Assembly: GCA_964556425.1 (NCBI GenBank) | Contig: CAZKWC010000017.1 | Span: 1-50,758, forward strand | Direction of reading: 5' to 3' | Length of the DNA: 50,758 bases | From: JALQUL01 sp964556425 | GTDB lineage: Bacteria; Pseudomonadota; Gammaproteobacteria; Burkholderiales; Burkholderiaceae_C | Notes under the pieces: generated by a model | What the model was told of the DNA's origin: nothing | The model's database searches: none | Seen by the model: only the letters and a program-made list of their open reading frames with translations | Shown: positions 34,930-43,760 of the stretch, piece after piece | Numbering within the stretch: position 1 is the stretch's first letter | Layout of the letters: each line of letters begins with the position of its first letter | Translations under genes and position numbers: made by a program

Positions 34930-34957
34930 GGCATTGCACGACTTAACATGCAATGCC
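34930..34957 (-). terminator. Hairpin just after the dimethylglycine dehydrogenase-like gene
   Basis: GGCATTGCA and TGCAATGCC pair perfectly over 9 bp around a 10-base loop, seven bases beyond the stop codon at 34965. No T-run follows, so it may terminate inefficiently or protect the 3' end. Confidence 0.5.
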
Positions 34958-34964
34958 CAGCGCT

Positions 34965-37529
34965 TTAAGAACGTGGTTTGATATTTTCTGGATCGTATAA
35001 AGCACCATAACCCACTGCTTCTACCTTGACTGGATAGATATCGTCGAAGTACTGAATTTGCAACTCACGTCCGACTTGACAATATTCATACGGTAAGTAG
35101 GCCAGCGCAATGTTTTTACCAATGGAAGGGCCATAGGCAATGCTGGTGGTGTAGGAGCGACGACCTTCGCTGTCAATAAGGGTCTGGCCGGTTGCAGGAT
35201 CCATTACTGGCAAATTGCCAAGCGGGTAACGTGCTACACCGGTACTGTCAATGTTGCTAATCATGGTGAGAGTACACAACATGGCTGGCTGATGCGCACG
35301 CTCGCGGAATTTGAGGTGTGCTTCTTTACCGTGGAAATCGGCAGCCTTGACTTTTGGTCTTGCCAAATCGCATTCCATTAGGTTGTACTCGGTGAGCAAG
35401 TCGCCATTTTGTAGGCGTAGGCTTTTCTCCATACGACGAGTATTGGCATAGGTTTCAACACCCACAGGGGTCACACCTAACTCAGCCAATGCGTCCCACA
35501 ATGCCAAACCATCTTCATATTTGAAGTGCAACTCCCAACCTTGCTCGCCTACATAAGAAATGCGGAAAGCTAAAACGGGTACGCCCTTGATGGTTAAGTT
35601 GCGTAGCGCAGCAAACGGGAAGTTTTCGTGGCTCCAGCTTTCAGGTTCATCAGCAATTTTCTGAATGGTGGCTCTTGCATTAGGACCCCATACACCTAAA
35701 CAGCCAAATTGTGTGGTGGTGTCAGTTACCGTGACGTTAGCGCCGCGGTCTTGTGCCATACGGCGAACCCAAGTCAGATCACGGTGACCTGCATCAGCGC
35801 CATCAATTACACGGTAGTGATCTTGAGCTAAACGTAATACGGTTAAGTCAGCACGCACTCCGCCTTTTGCATCTAGGAAATGGGTGTAAATACCTTTGCC
35901 TACTGGTGTATCGCCACCTACTTTTGCAACGCAGATGTACTCCAATAAGTCGGCTGCATCGGGGCCTACAACGTCAAATTCGGCAAAATGTGAGACGTTG
36001 ATCATGCCGACATCTTCAGACATTTTTAAATGCTCAGCGTTAGATACGCGCCAGAAATGGCGGTTGTCCCACTCGTTGGCACGGACGGGTACTTTATCGC
36101 CATAGACATCAAGTAGGTGTTCATTGCTGGCGTAGCCGTGAGCACGCTCCCAGCCAGCCAATTCCATAAAGTAGGCGCCTAATGCTTTTTCACGTTCGTG
36201 GAACGGGCTCTTAAAAATGCCACGTGAGGCACTATAAGGTTCGCGGTTATGCACTGGTGGGTTGTAAATTTTGAACGCACCTTCGTAGCAGCGGTCGTGA
36301 ATATACTGCTCATCTTGTTGGAAGGGGTAATAACGGGCCACATCAATACGCGCATGGTCGATATGTGTATAACCGTCTGTCATCCAATCAGCCAAGAGTT
36401 TGCCGAAACCAGGACCATCTTTGACCCAGATGGCTTCAGCATACCAAAGACCACGCACCTTAGCAGATTCACCAATGGATGGATTACCGTCGGTTGTGAC
36501 TTGCAACAAACCATTAAATGAATGTTTTTCATCGTAGCCTAACTCACTCAAAATAGGAGTTAGTTCCATGGCACGCTCGAGTGGCTCCATGATTTGCTCT
36601 AGTTCGAGGTCACGTTGTGAAGGTGATAGGCGTGCTTGTTCTTTTTCTAACAAATCACGTGGATGGCACATGCGTGGGTTTTTCTCTTCATAATAACCCC
36701 ACTCGATTTGACCACCTTCTGGTGTAGTTGGGTCCCCTGTGTCACGAAGGTAAGCGGAGTTACCTTGGTCGCGTAACAATGGGTAGCCAATGTCTTTTCC
36801 AGTACCTGCAAATTCAAGGTATGGTTTGAAGAATGTGAGTGGATGGTCAACCGGCATAATTGGTAGGTCTTCTCCTGCCATGCCAGCAATGAGTCGTCCC
36901 CAAAGACCTGCACTAACGACTACATAGTCTGCGGCAATATAGCCTTTGGTAGTTTCTACGCCTTGGATACGACCGTTTTCAATTTTTAAACCAGTACAGG
37001 CGGTATTGGCATATGACTGCAATTTACCGGTTGCGATGGCCGCATCAACTAATTCGCCTGCCACCATCTGTGAGCGGGGTTTAACCAAGCCTGCATCTGG
37101 ATCCCATAGTGCGCCTTGGATCATGCTTTCTTCTAAAAGCGGAAATTTTTCTTTGGCTTGTGCGGGCGTAATCATCTCTACGCGATTGCCAAATGCTTTG
37201 CCAGAAGCCACTCGGCGTTTGAGTTCTACCATGCGCTCGTCATCACCTACGCGAGCCACTTCAATACCACCAATACGTTCATAACGACCCATCTTGTCGT
37301 AAAAATCAATACTGTATTTGGTGGTGAAGATGGTCAACTGATCATGCATCGTGTTGAAGCAAAAATCAGAGGCATGTGCTGTTGATCCGACATCAGTGGG
37401 AACAGCGGATTTGTCGATGCCCACAATATCATCCCAACCGCGTTCAATAAGGTGATGTGCAACTGAGGCACCTACAATGCCACCTAGACCAATAATAACA
37501 ACTTTAGCACGATCAGGAAATTTGGCCAT
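34965..37529 (-). CDS. FAD oxidoreductase / aminomethyltransferase fusion (dimethylglycine/sarcosine dehydrogenase-like)
   Basis: 854 residues. The N-terminal DAO-type FAD domain (about 1-390) starts with VVIIGLGGIVGASVAHHLIE. It has GSTAHASD, where dimethylglycine dehydrogenases carry the covalently flavinylated His. A middle FAO domain follows, then a GcvT-like folate-binding domain (about 450-850) with NVSHFAEFDVVGPDA and ISYVGEQGWELHF. Such fusions demethylate dimethylglycine, sarcosine or similar amines and move the methyl group to tetrahydrofolate. The exact amine is not clear. GC content appears higher than the surrounding genes, which could reflect strong expression or different origin. 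It is monocistronic, without choline or glycine betaine genes nearby. Confidence 0.85.
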   Translation of the reverse strand: MAKFPDRAKVVIIGLGGIVGASVAHHLIERGWDDIVGIDKSAVPTDVGSTAHASDFCFNTMHDQLTIFTTKYSIDFYDKMGRYERIGGIEVARVGDDERMVELKRRVASGKAFGNRVEMITPAQAKEKFPLLEESMIQGALWDPDAGLVKPRSQMVAGELVDAAIATGKLQSYANTACTGLKIENGRIQGVETTKGYIAADYVVVSAGLWGRLIAGMAGEDLPIMPVDHPLTFFKPYLEFAGTGKDIGYPLLRDQGNSAYLRDTGDPTTPEGGQIEWGYYEEKNPRMCHPRDLLEKEQARLSPSQRDLELEQIMEPLERAMELTPILSELGYDEKHSFNGLLQVTTDGNPSIGESAKVRGLWYAEAIWVKDGPGFGKLLADWMTDGYTHIDHARIDVARYYPFQQDEQYIHDRCYEGAFKIYNPPVHNREPYSASRGIFKSPFHEREKALGAYFMELAGWERAHGYASNEHLLDVYGDKVPVRANEWDNRHFWRVSNAEHLKMSEDVGMINVSHFAEFDVVGPDAADLLEYICVAKVGGDTPVGKGIYTHFLDAKGGVRADLTVLRLAQDHYRVIDGADAGHRDLTWVRRMAQDRGANVTVTDTTTQFGCLGVWGPNARATIQKIADEPESWSHENFPFAALRNLTIKGVPVLAFRISYVGEQGWELHFKYEDGLALWDALAELGVTPVGVETYANTRRMEKSLRLQNGDLLTEYNLMECDLARPKVKAADFHGKEAHLKFRERAHQPAMLCTLTMISNIDSTGVARYPLGNLPVMDPATGQTLIDSEGRRSYTTSIAYGPSIGKNIALAYLPYEYCQVGRELQIQYFDDIYPVKVEAVGYGALYDPENIKPRS

Positions 37530-37805
37530 GACGGTTTTGCTTTCTAAAGAATTGATAAATTTAACGCAAATTTTAACGTAATAGCAGTAGTGTAAGTTTC
37601 GCCATTAACTTTAATTTGTTAATTGCGACTGTGCGTTAGGCAAACACGCCATAAGAAAGAACACTCAGGTTTTGATAGCGACGGATGATGCCAGTTTCGG
37701 TTGAGTTTTAGTTGTTGTCAAGGCACCATGGAGCAGTATCCGTAAATTCAAATCTCCAGCTTATCCCCTGTAAGTTACTTTTTACTGCTCAGGTCAGATA
37801 GGAAA

Positions 37806-38384
37806 TTAGTTATCGGAGGTATCTTCTGTGTTGGGGGTTTCTGTAATGGATTCGGGTTTATTTGCAAGTGCTTCTATTTCCACCAAGCCCACTCCTTTTG
37901 GTAATAAACCGATTGCTTGTGCTGTGGCTTTGCTCAAATCAATTATTCGACCTTTTGCATAAGGTCCTCTGTCGGTGACTTGTGCAAATACACTTTGACC
38001 TGTTTCAATATGGGTAATTTTGACCCAGCTATTGAATGGCAAACTAGGGTGTGCCACACTGAGTTCATACATATTGAACTTTTTTCCAGAAGCAGTTTTC
38101 TTACCGTGAAATTTGTTGCCATACCAACTGGCCATGCCTTTTTGAATGGAGCTGTTATTGTCATTTAAATTGGTTTTAAGCGCAGCCTCCCCTTCCGCAG
38201 CCTGCTGACTTAATGGGTCTTTGAGAGAATAGTCTTCGTTGGCGGGAATATGGATATAAGCATTAAAATGCTCCATACTCACAAACTCTGCATCTTTGGC
38301 TTGTAAGCTAGGGCTTTCAGCATACCCGTTAGATAGCTGAAAGCTTAATAAAAACAAAATGATGGAGCTTGTCGATAGTCGCAT
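37806..38384 (-). CDS. rlpA: Septal ring lytic transglycosylase RlpA family protein
   Basis: An exported cell-wall protein of the RlpA double-psi beta-barrel family, 192 residues. The signal peptide is MRLSTSSIILFLLSFQLSNG, likely cut near YAES; there is no lipobox. The barrel domain starts at about residue 83 with GMASWYGNKFHGKKTASG, followed by YELSVAHPSLPFNSWVKI and TDRGPYAKGRIIDLSKATA (from 137). Some relatives cleave naked glycan strands at the division site. The SPOR domain that targets many RlpA proteins to the septum is absent. It follows parB by 19 bases on the same strand, so it may be read from the par operon. Confidence 0.9.
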   Translation of the reverse strand: MRLSTSSIILFLLSFQLSNGYAESPSLQAKDAEFVSMEHFNAYIHIPANEDYSLKDPLSQQAAEGEAALKTNLNDNNSSIQKGMASWYGNKFHGKKTASGKKFNMYELSVAHPSLPFNSWVKITHIETGQSVFAQVTDRGPYAKGRIIDLSKATAQAIGLLPKGVGLVEIEALANKPESITETPNTEDTSDN

Positions 38385-38403
38385 TATTCAATTTTTTGAT
38401 GAT

Positions 38404-39108
38404 TTAACTATTTTTCCGAAGTCGCTCGATGAGGCCATTTAATTCATCAAGTGAGCCAAAACTAATAATGGTCTCGCCTTGTTGCTCGACTACACCATGG
38501 CGTTTGACTTTTTTCTTCAAGTTGATTTGTACCTGCGCACCTAATAAGTCCGAGAGTTCTTCTTCTACTTGCACAATATCNNNNNNNNNNNNNNNNNNNN
38601 NNNNNNNNNNNNNNNNNNNNNNNNNNNNNNNNNNNNNNNNNNNNNNNNNNNNNNNNNNNNNNNNNNNNNNNNNNNNNNNNATGGCTTCTTCAAGTGGATT
38701 GAGGTCTTCTCGTTGAATGTTTTCAATTAAAGCCATTGCCGCTGCAGCCTCATCTGCAACATCACGTACTAAAACTGGTACTTGATCCAAACCAGCAATT
38801 CTTGCCGCCCTAAAACGTCTCTCACCAGCAATAATTTCGTACAAGCCTTGATTGGGACCTTGGCTCAGTTGGCGTACCAAAATAGGCTGCATGATGCCTT
38901 GTGCTTTAATCGATTCAGCTAGTTCATAAAGCGCTCCCTCGTCCATTTGTGTACGAGGCTGATACTGTCCGGCAATCATTTGCTCTAGTTTTAAGCTATG
39001 AGGTTGATCGAGATTGACTTCGTTACGGCTCTCGCTAGTTTCACTGACAGTGGGGCCTAATAAAGCTTCTAGTCCGCGACCTAAACCTTTTGGTCTTTTT
39101 GTTGCCAT
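38404..39108 (-). CDS. parB: Chromosome-partitioning protein ParB (middle missing in assembly gap)
   Basis: Binds parS sites, slides on DNA as a CTP-dependent clamp, and is moved by ParA. The N-terminal domain is intact: GLGRGLEALLG, IAGQYQPRTQMDEGALYELAESI, and the CTP-binding ENIQREDLNPLEEA with GERRFRAARIAG. The C-terminal dimerisation part (EEELSDLLGAQVQINLKKK to ELNGLIERLRK) is also present. The central helix-turn-helix region that reads parS is lost in 38581-38680. Compared with other betaproteobacterial ParB proteins about 110-120 residues are missing, far more than the 33 that 100 N would encode. The open frame across the N-run is therefore accidental. Confidence 0.93.
   Translation of the reverse strand: MATKRPKGLGRGLEALLGPTVSETSESRNEVNLDQPHSLKLEQMIAGQYQPRTQMDEGALYELAESIKAQGIMQPILVRQLSQGPNQGLYEIIAGERRFRAARIAGLDQVPVLVRDVADEAAAAMALIENIQREDLNPLEEAXXXXXXXXXXXXXXXXXXXXXXXXXXXXXXXXXXDIVQVEEELSDLLGAQVQINLKKKVKRHGVVEQQGETIISFGSLDELNGLIERLRKNS
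38581..38680. other. Assembly gap of 100 N inside parB (size probably underestimated)
   Basis: Exactly 100 N, without duplicated flanks, unlike the two other gaps. Comparison with ParB proteins suggests roughly 350 bases are really missing. The 100 is a placeholder. Confidence 0.88.
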
Positions 39109-39371
39109 TTAATATTTCTGAGTTAAGTGTTGGTTTTAATAGTAAAGGCTTATAAAGTCTTTACTTGTTGCTATGTTAAAGATATTAAACGCACATCAGG
39201 AATGATGGCATGTATTAACAAAAAAATTGAGGATTTGAAATGTTGAAGAAATAGCTATCCATATTTTTTGTTAGCTATTGATGATGGTGTAAAACAATTA
39301 AATCAGTCATTCAAGTTCAACTAAGAAAGTTACTAAACCCAAGAATGGTGTGCCTTCAGCAACTGATTAAT

Positions 39372-40136
39372 TTAAATAATACGTTTGACCATTTCGGCGG
39401 CAAACTCCATATAAGCTTGACTTCCCTTTGCTTGTGGATCAAAAGTAACACCAGGTTGTCCATAACTTGGTGCTTCTGCTAATCTTACATTTCGTGGAAT
39501 CACAGTATCAAATACCTTGTTTCCAAAATGATCTTTCAGTTGATTGGACACTTGAATTTGTAAAGTAATTCTGGGGTCATACATTACTCTTAATAAGCCA
39601 ATAATGGACAACTCTTTATTAAGATTGGCATGTACTTGTTTAATGGTGTTCACCAAGTCGGTTAAACCTTCTAGTGCAAAATATTCGCATTGCATAGGCA
39701 CAATCACGCCATTGGCTGCACATAAACCATTTAACGTTAACATAGATAAACTCGGTGGGCAGTCAATCAGCACAAAGTCATAATCATCTTTTACTGCATG
39801 CAATGCTTTTTTGAGTCGCATTTCACGGCGCTCTAGATGTACTAATTCGACTTCTGCACCAGCTAATTCTCGGTTGGCACCCAATACATCATAACCACAC
39901 AATTCGCTTCGAATTTTAGTTTCTTTAATGCTGGCCGATTCAAGTAACACATCATAAACAGTGAGTTTCATATTGCGCTTGTCAATATTAGAGCCCATTG
40001 TGGCGTTACCCTGTGGGTCTAAGTCCACCATTAAAACTCGTTTGCCAACTTTGGTTAAACCCGCTGCCAAATTAACCGTGGTAGTTGTTTTACCTACCCC
40101 ACCCTTTTGATTGGCGACACAAAATATTTTAGCCAT
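39372..40136 (-). CDS. parA: Chromosome-partitioning ATPase ParA (Soj type)
   Basis: Walker-type ATPase that segregates chromosome origins with ParB. 254 residues, the size of chromosomal Soj-type ParA without an N-terminal DNA-binding domain. It has the deviant Walker A KGGVGKTT at 11-18, VDLDPQGNATMG, FVLIDCPPSLSMLTLNGL (Walker B) and PMQCEYFALEGLTDL. LysE-family gene 40146-40772 ends nine bases before it. parB begins 263 bases after its stop, a longer gap than in most parAB operons. Confidence 0.96.
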   Translation of the reverse strand: MAKIFCVANQKGGVGKTTTTVNLAAGLTKVGKRVLMVDLDPQGNATMGSNIDKRNMKLTVYDVLLESASIKETKIRSELCGYDVLGANRELAGAEVELVHLERREMRLKKALHAVKDDYDFVLIDCPPSLSMLTLNGLCAANGVIVPMQCEYFALEGLTDLVNTIKQVHANLNKELSIIGLLRVMYDPRITLQIQVSNQLKDHFGNKVFDTVIPRNVRLAEAPSYGQPGVTFDPQAKGSQAYMEFAAEMVKRII

Positions 40137-40145
40137 AATAAATTC

Positions 40146-40772
40146 TTAAAACTTTGATAGAGCCAATTTAAGGCCAAAACCGACTAAAAACAAACCAGCT
40201 ATTTTCTGTAACCAAGAGCTGACCTTTTGGTTGGAGCGAATTTTTTCCGCCAAAAAATGGGTAATAAGCACGACGATAAAACAATAAATAAAGGCCAATA
40301 TAGCAATGGTAGCTGCCATGACCGCAAAAGTAACAAACCCTTGATGTGTTTTTGGATTAATAAATAAGGGGAAAAAGGCTAAATAAAAGACCACTGCTTT
40401 TGGGTTAAACAAGGTAATAACCATTGCTTGTTTAAAATAGTGACCTGGTTTTATATTTAAAATGGGTTTGTCTCCTGCTTTTGCCAATACCATTTTGACA
40501 CCCAGCCAGATCAAGTAAGCTGCCCCAACCCATTGAATGACTACCAGTGCTCCGGCATATGCTTTAATAATAGCGGCAACACCCGCCACTGTTATCCACA
40601 TTAATACCTGGTCACCAGCCATAATACCCAAGGTTGCCATTAAGCCACCAGAAATACCACCTTTAGCCGCTGAGGTCATAATTGCCAAGTTACCAGGGCC
40701 TGGAATAACTAATAATAAAATAATAGCAGTGACAAAAGCACCGTATTCGGCAATGCCAAAAAAATGGGTCAT
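40146..40772 (-). CDS. LysE/RhtB-family amino-acid exporter
   Basis: Inner-membrane translocator of 208 residues with five or six hydrophobic segments. It has the N-terminal family signature LLLVIPGPGNLAIMTSAAKGGISGGLMATLGI, read in two adjoining parts, and the central FNPKAVVFYLAFFPLFI. Family members export lysine, homoserine, threonine and similar amino acids; the substrate here is unknown. It sits between rsmG and parA in the same direction. Its upstream region contains two parS sites, so ParB spreading could affect its transcription. Confidence 0.9.
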   Translation of the reverse strand: MTHFFGIAEYGAFVTAIILLLVIPGPGNLAIMTSAAKGGISGGLMATLGIMAGDQVLMWITVAGVAAIIKAYAGALVVIQWVGAAYLIWLGVKMVLAKAGDKPILNIKPGHYFKQAMVITLFNPKAVVFYLAFFPLFINPKTHQGFVTFAVMAATIAILAFIYCFIVVLITHFLAEKIRSNQKVSSWLQKIAGLFLVGFGLKLALSKF

Positions 40773-40819
40773 GGATTCAATCTAATTTAAATTATTTAAA
40801 TATTGCGTTAAAACTTTTA

Positions 40820-40835
40820 AGTTTCACGTGAAACA
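40820..40835. other. parS: parS site 1 (15 of 16 bases)
   Basis: AGTTTCACGTGAAACA, one mismatch at the first base from the near-universal chromosomal parS palindrome TGTTTCACGTGAAACA. Intergenic between lysE and rsmG. Confidence 0.9.
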
Positions 40836-40937
40836 TTTTGCAAATGACTGAAAATCAGCATTTACTTTTTTGATTCTAACAAAGACCCGAATCAAATGGC
40901 TTACCCAGTCTTGTTATTTATTTCATTTCGCTAGGTT

Positions 40938-40953
40938 TGTTTCACGTGAAACA
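40938..40953. other. parS: parS site 2 (perfect)
   Basis: TGTTTCACGTGAAACA, identical to the chromosomal parS consensus, in the lysE-rsmG intergenic region, 118 bases from site 1. Confidence 0.97.
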
Positions 40954-40974
40954 CAATTGAACCACTCGCTGTGC

Positions 40975-41628
40975 CTATAAAGTCTTCTTTAAAACTAAAA
41001 CACAGCGATCAGCATCTAGTTGGGGAACTTGAATTTTTCTGCTATCGGCTAGACTAATATTGGTGGGTAAAGCAAGCAACTCGTCTTCGGGGTATTTGCC
41101 TTTTAAAGCAAACCAAAATCCAGTATCTTGTTTCACGTGAAACATAGTAAGGTGAGTGAAGTCGACCAAAGAAGCAAATGCTCTGCTACACACCACATCA
41201 AAGCTTTGGGTTTTGTATTGCTCTACCCTAGAGTGAACACCGCGTAAGTTTTTTAAACCTAAATTGAGTGAGGCTTGGGTAATAAATGCAGCCTTTTTAG
41301 CGACTGTGTCTACACAGGTCACATCAATATGAGGGCACATAATAGCAATAACGGTTCCCGGTAGGCCCGCACCAGAGCCCACATCCATAAGACGAATGGC
41401 TTGGTTTTGTGTGTTCTCAAGAAGGTAAGGAATAACAGCTAAGCTATCTAACAAATGATGACTCAGCATTTCTTGAGGGTCTTTAATGGCAGTAAGGTTA
41501 TACACCTTGTTCCACTGCGAAATTAAACTTTGATATTTTAATAATAAAGCAATTTGTTGGGGGCTAGCATTTAAGCCAATTTCTTCAAGACCTTTAATCA
41601 GTAATGTTTGAAGTTCTGAGGTGTTCAT
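40975..41628 (-). CDS. rsmG: 16S rRNA (guanine-527-N7)-methyltransferase RsmG
   Basis: Methylates G527 of 16S rRNA with S-adenosylmethionine. 217 residues. The methyltransferase fold begins with MDVGSGAGLPGTVIAI, where GSGAGLPG (84-91) is the cofactor loop, and continues with VTCVDTVAKKAAFI and CSRAFASL. The start codon overlaps the mnmG stop as ATGA, the usual mnmG-rsmG coupling. Residues 162-167, MFHVKQ, are encoded over a perfect parS site. Confidence 0.96.
   Translation of the reverse strand: MNTSELQTLLIKGLEEIGLNASPQQIALLLKYQSLISQWNKVYNLTAIKDPQEMLSHHLLDSLAVIPYLLENTQNQAIRLMDVGSGAGLPGTVIAIMCPHIDVTCVDTVAKKAAFITQASLNLGLKNLRGVHSRVEQYKTQSFDVVCSRAFASLVDFTHLTMFHVKQDTGFWFALKGKYPEDELLALPTNISLADSRKIQVPQLDADRCVLVLKKTL
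41129..41144. other. parS: parS site 3, inside rsmG (perfect)
   Basis: TGTTTCACGTGAAACA inside the rsmG coding sequence, read through as the peptide MFHVKQ. Identical to the consensus over 16 bases. Confidence 0.97.
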
Positions 41629-43634
41629 ACTAAATCCTTGCTAGTGGATTGAGCCTCAGGTGTATCAATTTTCTGATTTTTCGATCCTAATTTATAACCC
41701 GATTTTTTTAAATGTACTAGTAATAATGAAACAGCAGCGGGTGTAATGCCCGATATTCTTGAGGCAAGTCCTAAAGTTTCTGGGCGCTGTGCACTGAGTT
41801 TTTGTCTGACCTCAATACTTAAAGCCGTTACCTTCATATAGTCTAATTCTGCTGGCAGTTTGAGTTTTTCGTAATAACTACTTCTATTCACTTCCTCAAT
41901 TTGTTTATCAATATAACCAGAATATTTGGCAGTGATTTCAATCTGTTCAATCACAGAATCCACAAAATGCTTTTCAGATTCGGTAGTGCTAGCCGTAGCT
42001 TGTGCTAATTCTTGATTCTTAAATTTACCATCCGCAATATCTAACAAAGCATAATAAGCTATATTAGGACGACGTAATAATTCGTACAAGCTGTACTCAT
42101 GTTCCAAGGCCTTGCCTAAAACTCTTTCGGTTTCGAGAGCTTGAACTGTTTTGGGACTAATCCAAGTGTTTTTTAGTCTTTGTGTTTCACGTGAAACAGT
42201 GTCTCGTTTACGGTTGAATGCATCCCACTGCGTGTCGCCTACCAAACCGACCGAACGACCGAACTCGGTGAGTCGCATGTCAGCATTGTCTTCGCGTAAT
42301 TGCAATCTAAATTCGGCACGGCTGGTGAACATACGATAGGGCTCAGTCACACCCTTGCTAATTAAATCATCAACTAAAACGCCTAAGTAGGCTTGGTCTC
42401 TGGAGGGCATCCAGCTTTCTAGGTCTTTGCACATAAGGGCCGCATTAAGGCCAGCAAACAATCCCTGAGCGGCAGCCTCTTCATAACCTGTTGTGCCGTT
42501 AATTTGTCCTGCAAAAAATAGTCCGCTAATAGAGCGTGTTTCGAAATTGGTTTTTAATGCTCTAGGATCGAAATAATCATATTCAATGGCATACCCGGGA
42601 CGTAATATATGAGCATTTTCAAGCCCCTTCATACTTCGTACTAATTGGTATTGAATATCGAAAGGCAAACTCGTAGAAATACCATTGGGGTAATATTCAT
42701 GAGTCGTTAAGCCTTCTGGCTCTAGGAAAATTTGATGACTTTCTTTGTCGGCAAAGCGGTTAATTTTATCTTCCACACTAGGACAGTATCGTGGGCCAAC
42801 GCCTTCAATTTTGCCGGTAAACATAGGACTTCTATCGAAGCCGCTTCTAATAATGTCGTGGGTTTTTTCGTTGGTGTGAGTAATCCAACAAGGCATCTGT
42901 TCGGGATGCATGCTAGCCAAGCCCATAAAACTAAAAACTGGCATATTGGGGCTTTGGCCACCCGCCATACCATCACCAGCTTGTTCTTGGCACAGCGAAA
43001 AATCAATACTGCGACCATCTATTCTGGGTGGGGTACCTGTTTTTAATCGACCCTGTGGTAATTTTAATTCTTTTAAACGACCACTTAAAGTGACGGCTGG
43101 TGGGTCTCCTGCCCTACCTGCTGCATAGTTATTAAGTCCGACATGGATTTTGCCGTCTAAAAAAGTACCGGCCGTTAAAACAACAGTGCGCGCTAGAAAT
43201 TGCACACCAATTTGTGTGACAACCCCTTTCACCTTGTCGCCCTCTACCAAAATATCATCTACTGATTGTTGGAACAAGTCTAGATTTGCTTGGTTTTCAA
43301 GGCGCTGACGAATAGCTGCTTTGTACAAAATTCTATCGGCTTGCGCTCTGGTTGCTCGTACTGCAGGGCCTTTTGAGCTATTCAAAATTCTAAATTGTAT
43401 GCCGGCTTCATCGGTCGCTATGGCCATCGCTCCACCCAAGGCATCTACCTCTCGTACCAAATGGCCTTTGCCAATACCACCAATAGAGGGGTTGCAACTC
43501 ATTTGGCCAAGGGTTTCGATGTTGTGAGTGAGTAAAAGAGTTTTACAGCCCATTCTGGCACTAGCCAAGGCTGCTTCGGTACCCGCATGGCCACCACCCA
43601 CCACAATCACATCATAGTGTTTAGGATATATCAT
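41625..43634 (-). CDS. mnmG: tRNA uridine-5-carboxymethylaminomethyl modification enzyme MnmG (GidA)
   Basis: FAD protein that, with MnmE, modifies U34 of certain tRNAs. 669 residues, somewhat longer than the usual 630, with a lysine- and serine-rich C-terminal tail. The N-terminal FAD motif is VIVVGGGHAGTEAALASARMG. LTHNIETLGQMSCNPSIGG and GTPPRIDGRSID are family signatures, as is GYEEAAAQGLFAGLNAA. Residues around 479-484 (VSRETQ) overlie a parS site. It is followed by rsmG with an ATGA overlap. A small hairpin lies in its leader. Confidence 0.97.
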   Translation of the reverse strand: MIYPKHYDVIVVGGGHAGTEAALASARMGCKTLLLTHNIETLGQMSCNPSIGGIGKGHLVREVDALGGAMAIATDEAGIQFRILNSSKGPAVRATRAQADRILYKAAIRQRLENQANLDLFQQSVDDILVEGDKVKGVVTQIGVQFLARTVVLTAGTFLDGKIHVGLNNYAAGRAGDPPAVTLSGRLKELKLPQGRLKTGTPPRIDGRSIDFSLCQEQAGDGMAGGQSPNMPVFSFMGLASMHPEQMPCWITHTNEKTHDIIRSGFDRSPMFTGKIEGVGPRYCPSVEDKINRFADKESHQIFLEPEGLTTHEYYPNGISTSLPFDIQYQLVRSMKGLENAHILRPGYAIEYDYFDPRALKTNFETRSISGLFFAGQINGTTGYEEAAAQGLFAGLNAALMCKDLESWMPSRDQAYLGVLVDDLISKGVTEPYRMFTSRAEFRLQLREDNADMRLTEFGRSVGLVGDTQWDAFNRKRDTVSRETQRLKNTWISPKTVQALETERVLGKALEHEYSLYELLRRPNIAYYALLDIADGKFKNQELAQATASTTESEKHFVDSVIEQIEITAKYSGYIDKQIEEVNRSSYYEKLKLPAELDYMKVTALSIEVRQKLSAQRPETLGLASRISGITPAAVSLLLVHLKKSGYKLGSKNQKIDTPEAQSTSKDLV
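42183..42198. other. parS: parS site 4, inside mnmG (perfect)
   Basis: TGTTTCACGTGAAACA inside mnmG, read through as part of TVSRETQ. Identical to consensus; about 1.05 kb from site 3. Confidence 0.97.
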
Positions 43635-43760
43635 TTTGTATTTCTTTCGGTAAGGACTCTTGCCTAGAGCAAGTCCAATCGTTTATGCAAAGCTTTCGAA
43701 TAGAAAGCATTTTAATTTGTAAAGCCTTGCTTTGTTTTTAAAATCCAAGAGTAGCCTTAT

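Noticed and set aside
35753..37385. Several open frames opposite the dimethylglycine dehydrogenase-like gene
   Set aside because: Antisense shadows caused by codon bias in the real gene; no ribosome binding sites or protein features.
42722..43128. Overlapping open frames inside mnmG on both strands
   Set aside because: MnmG is complete and conserved over this stretch; the others are shadows.
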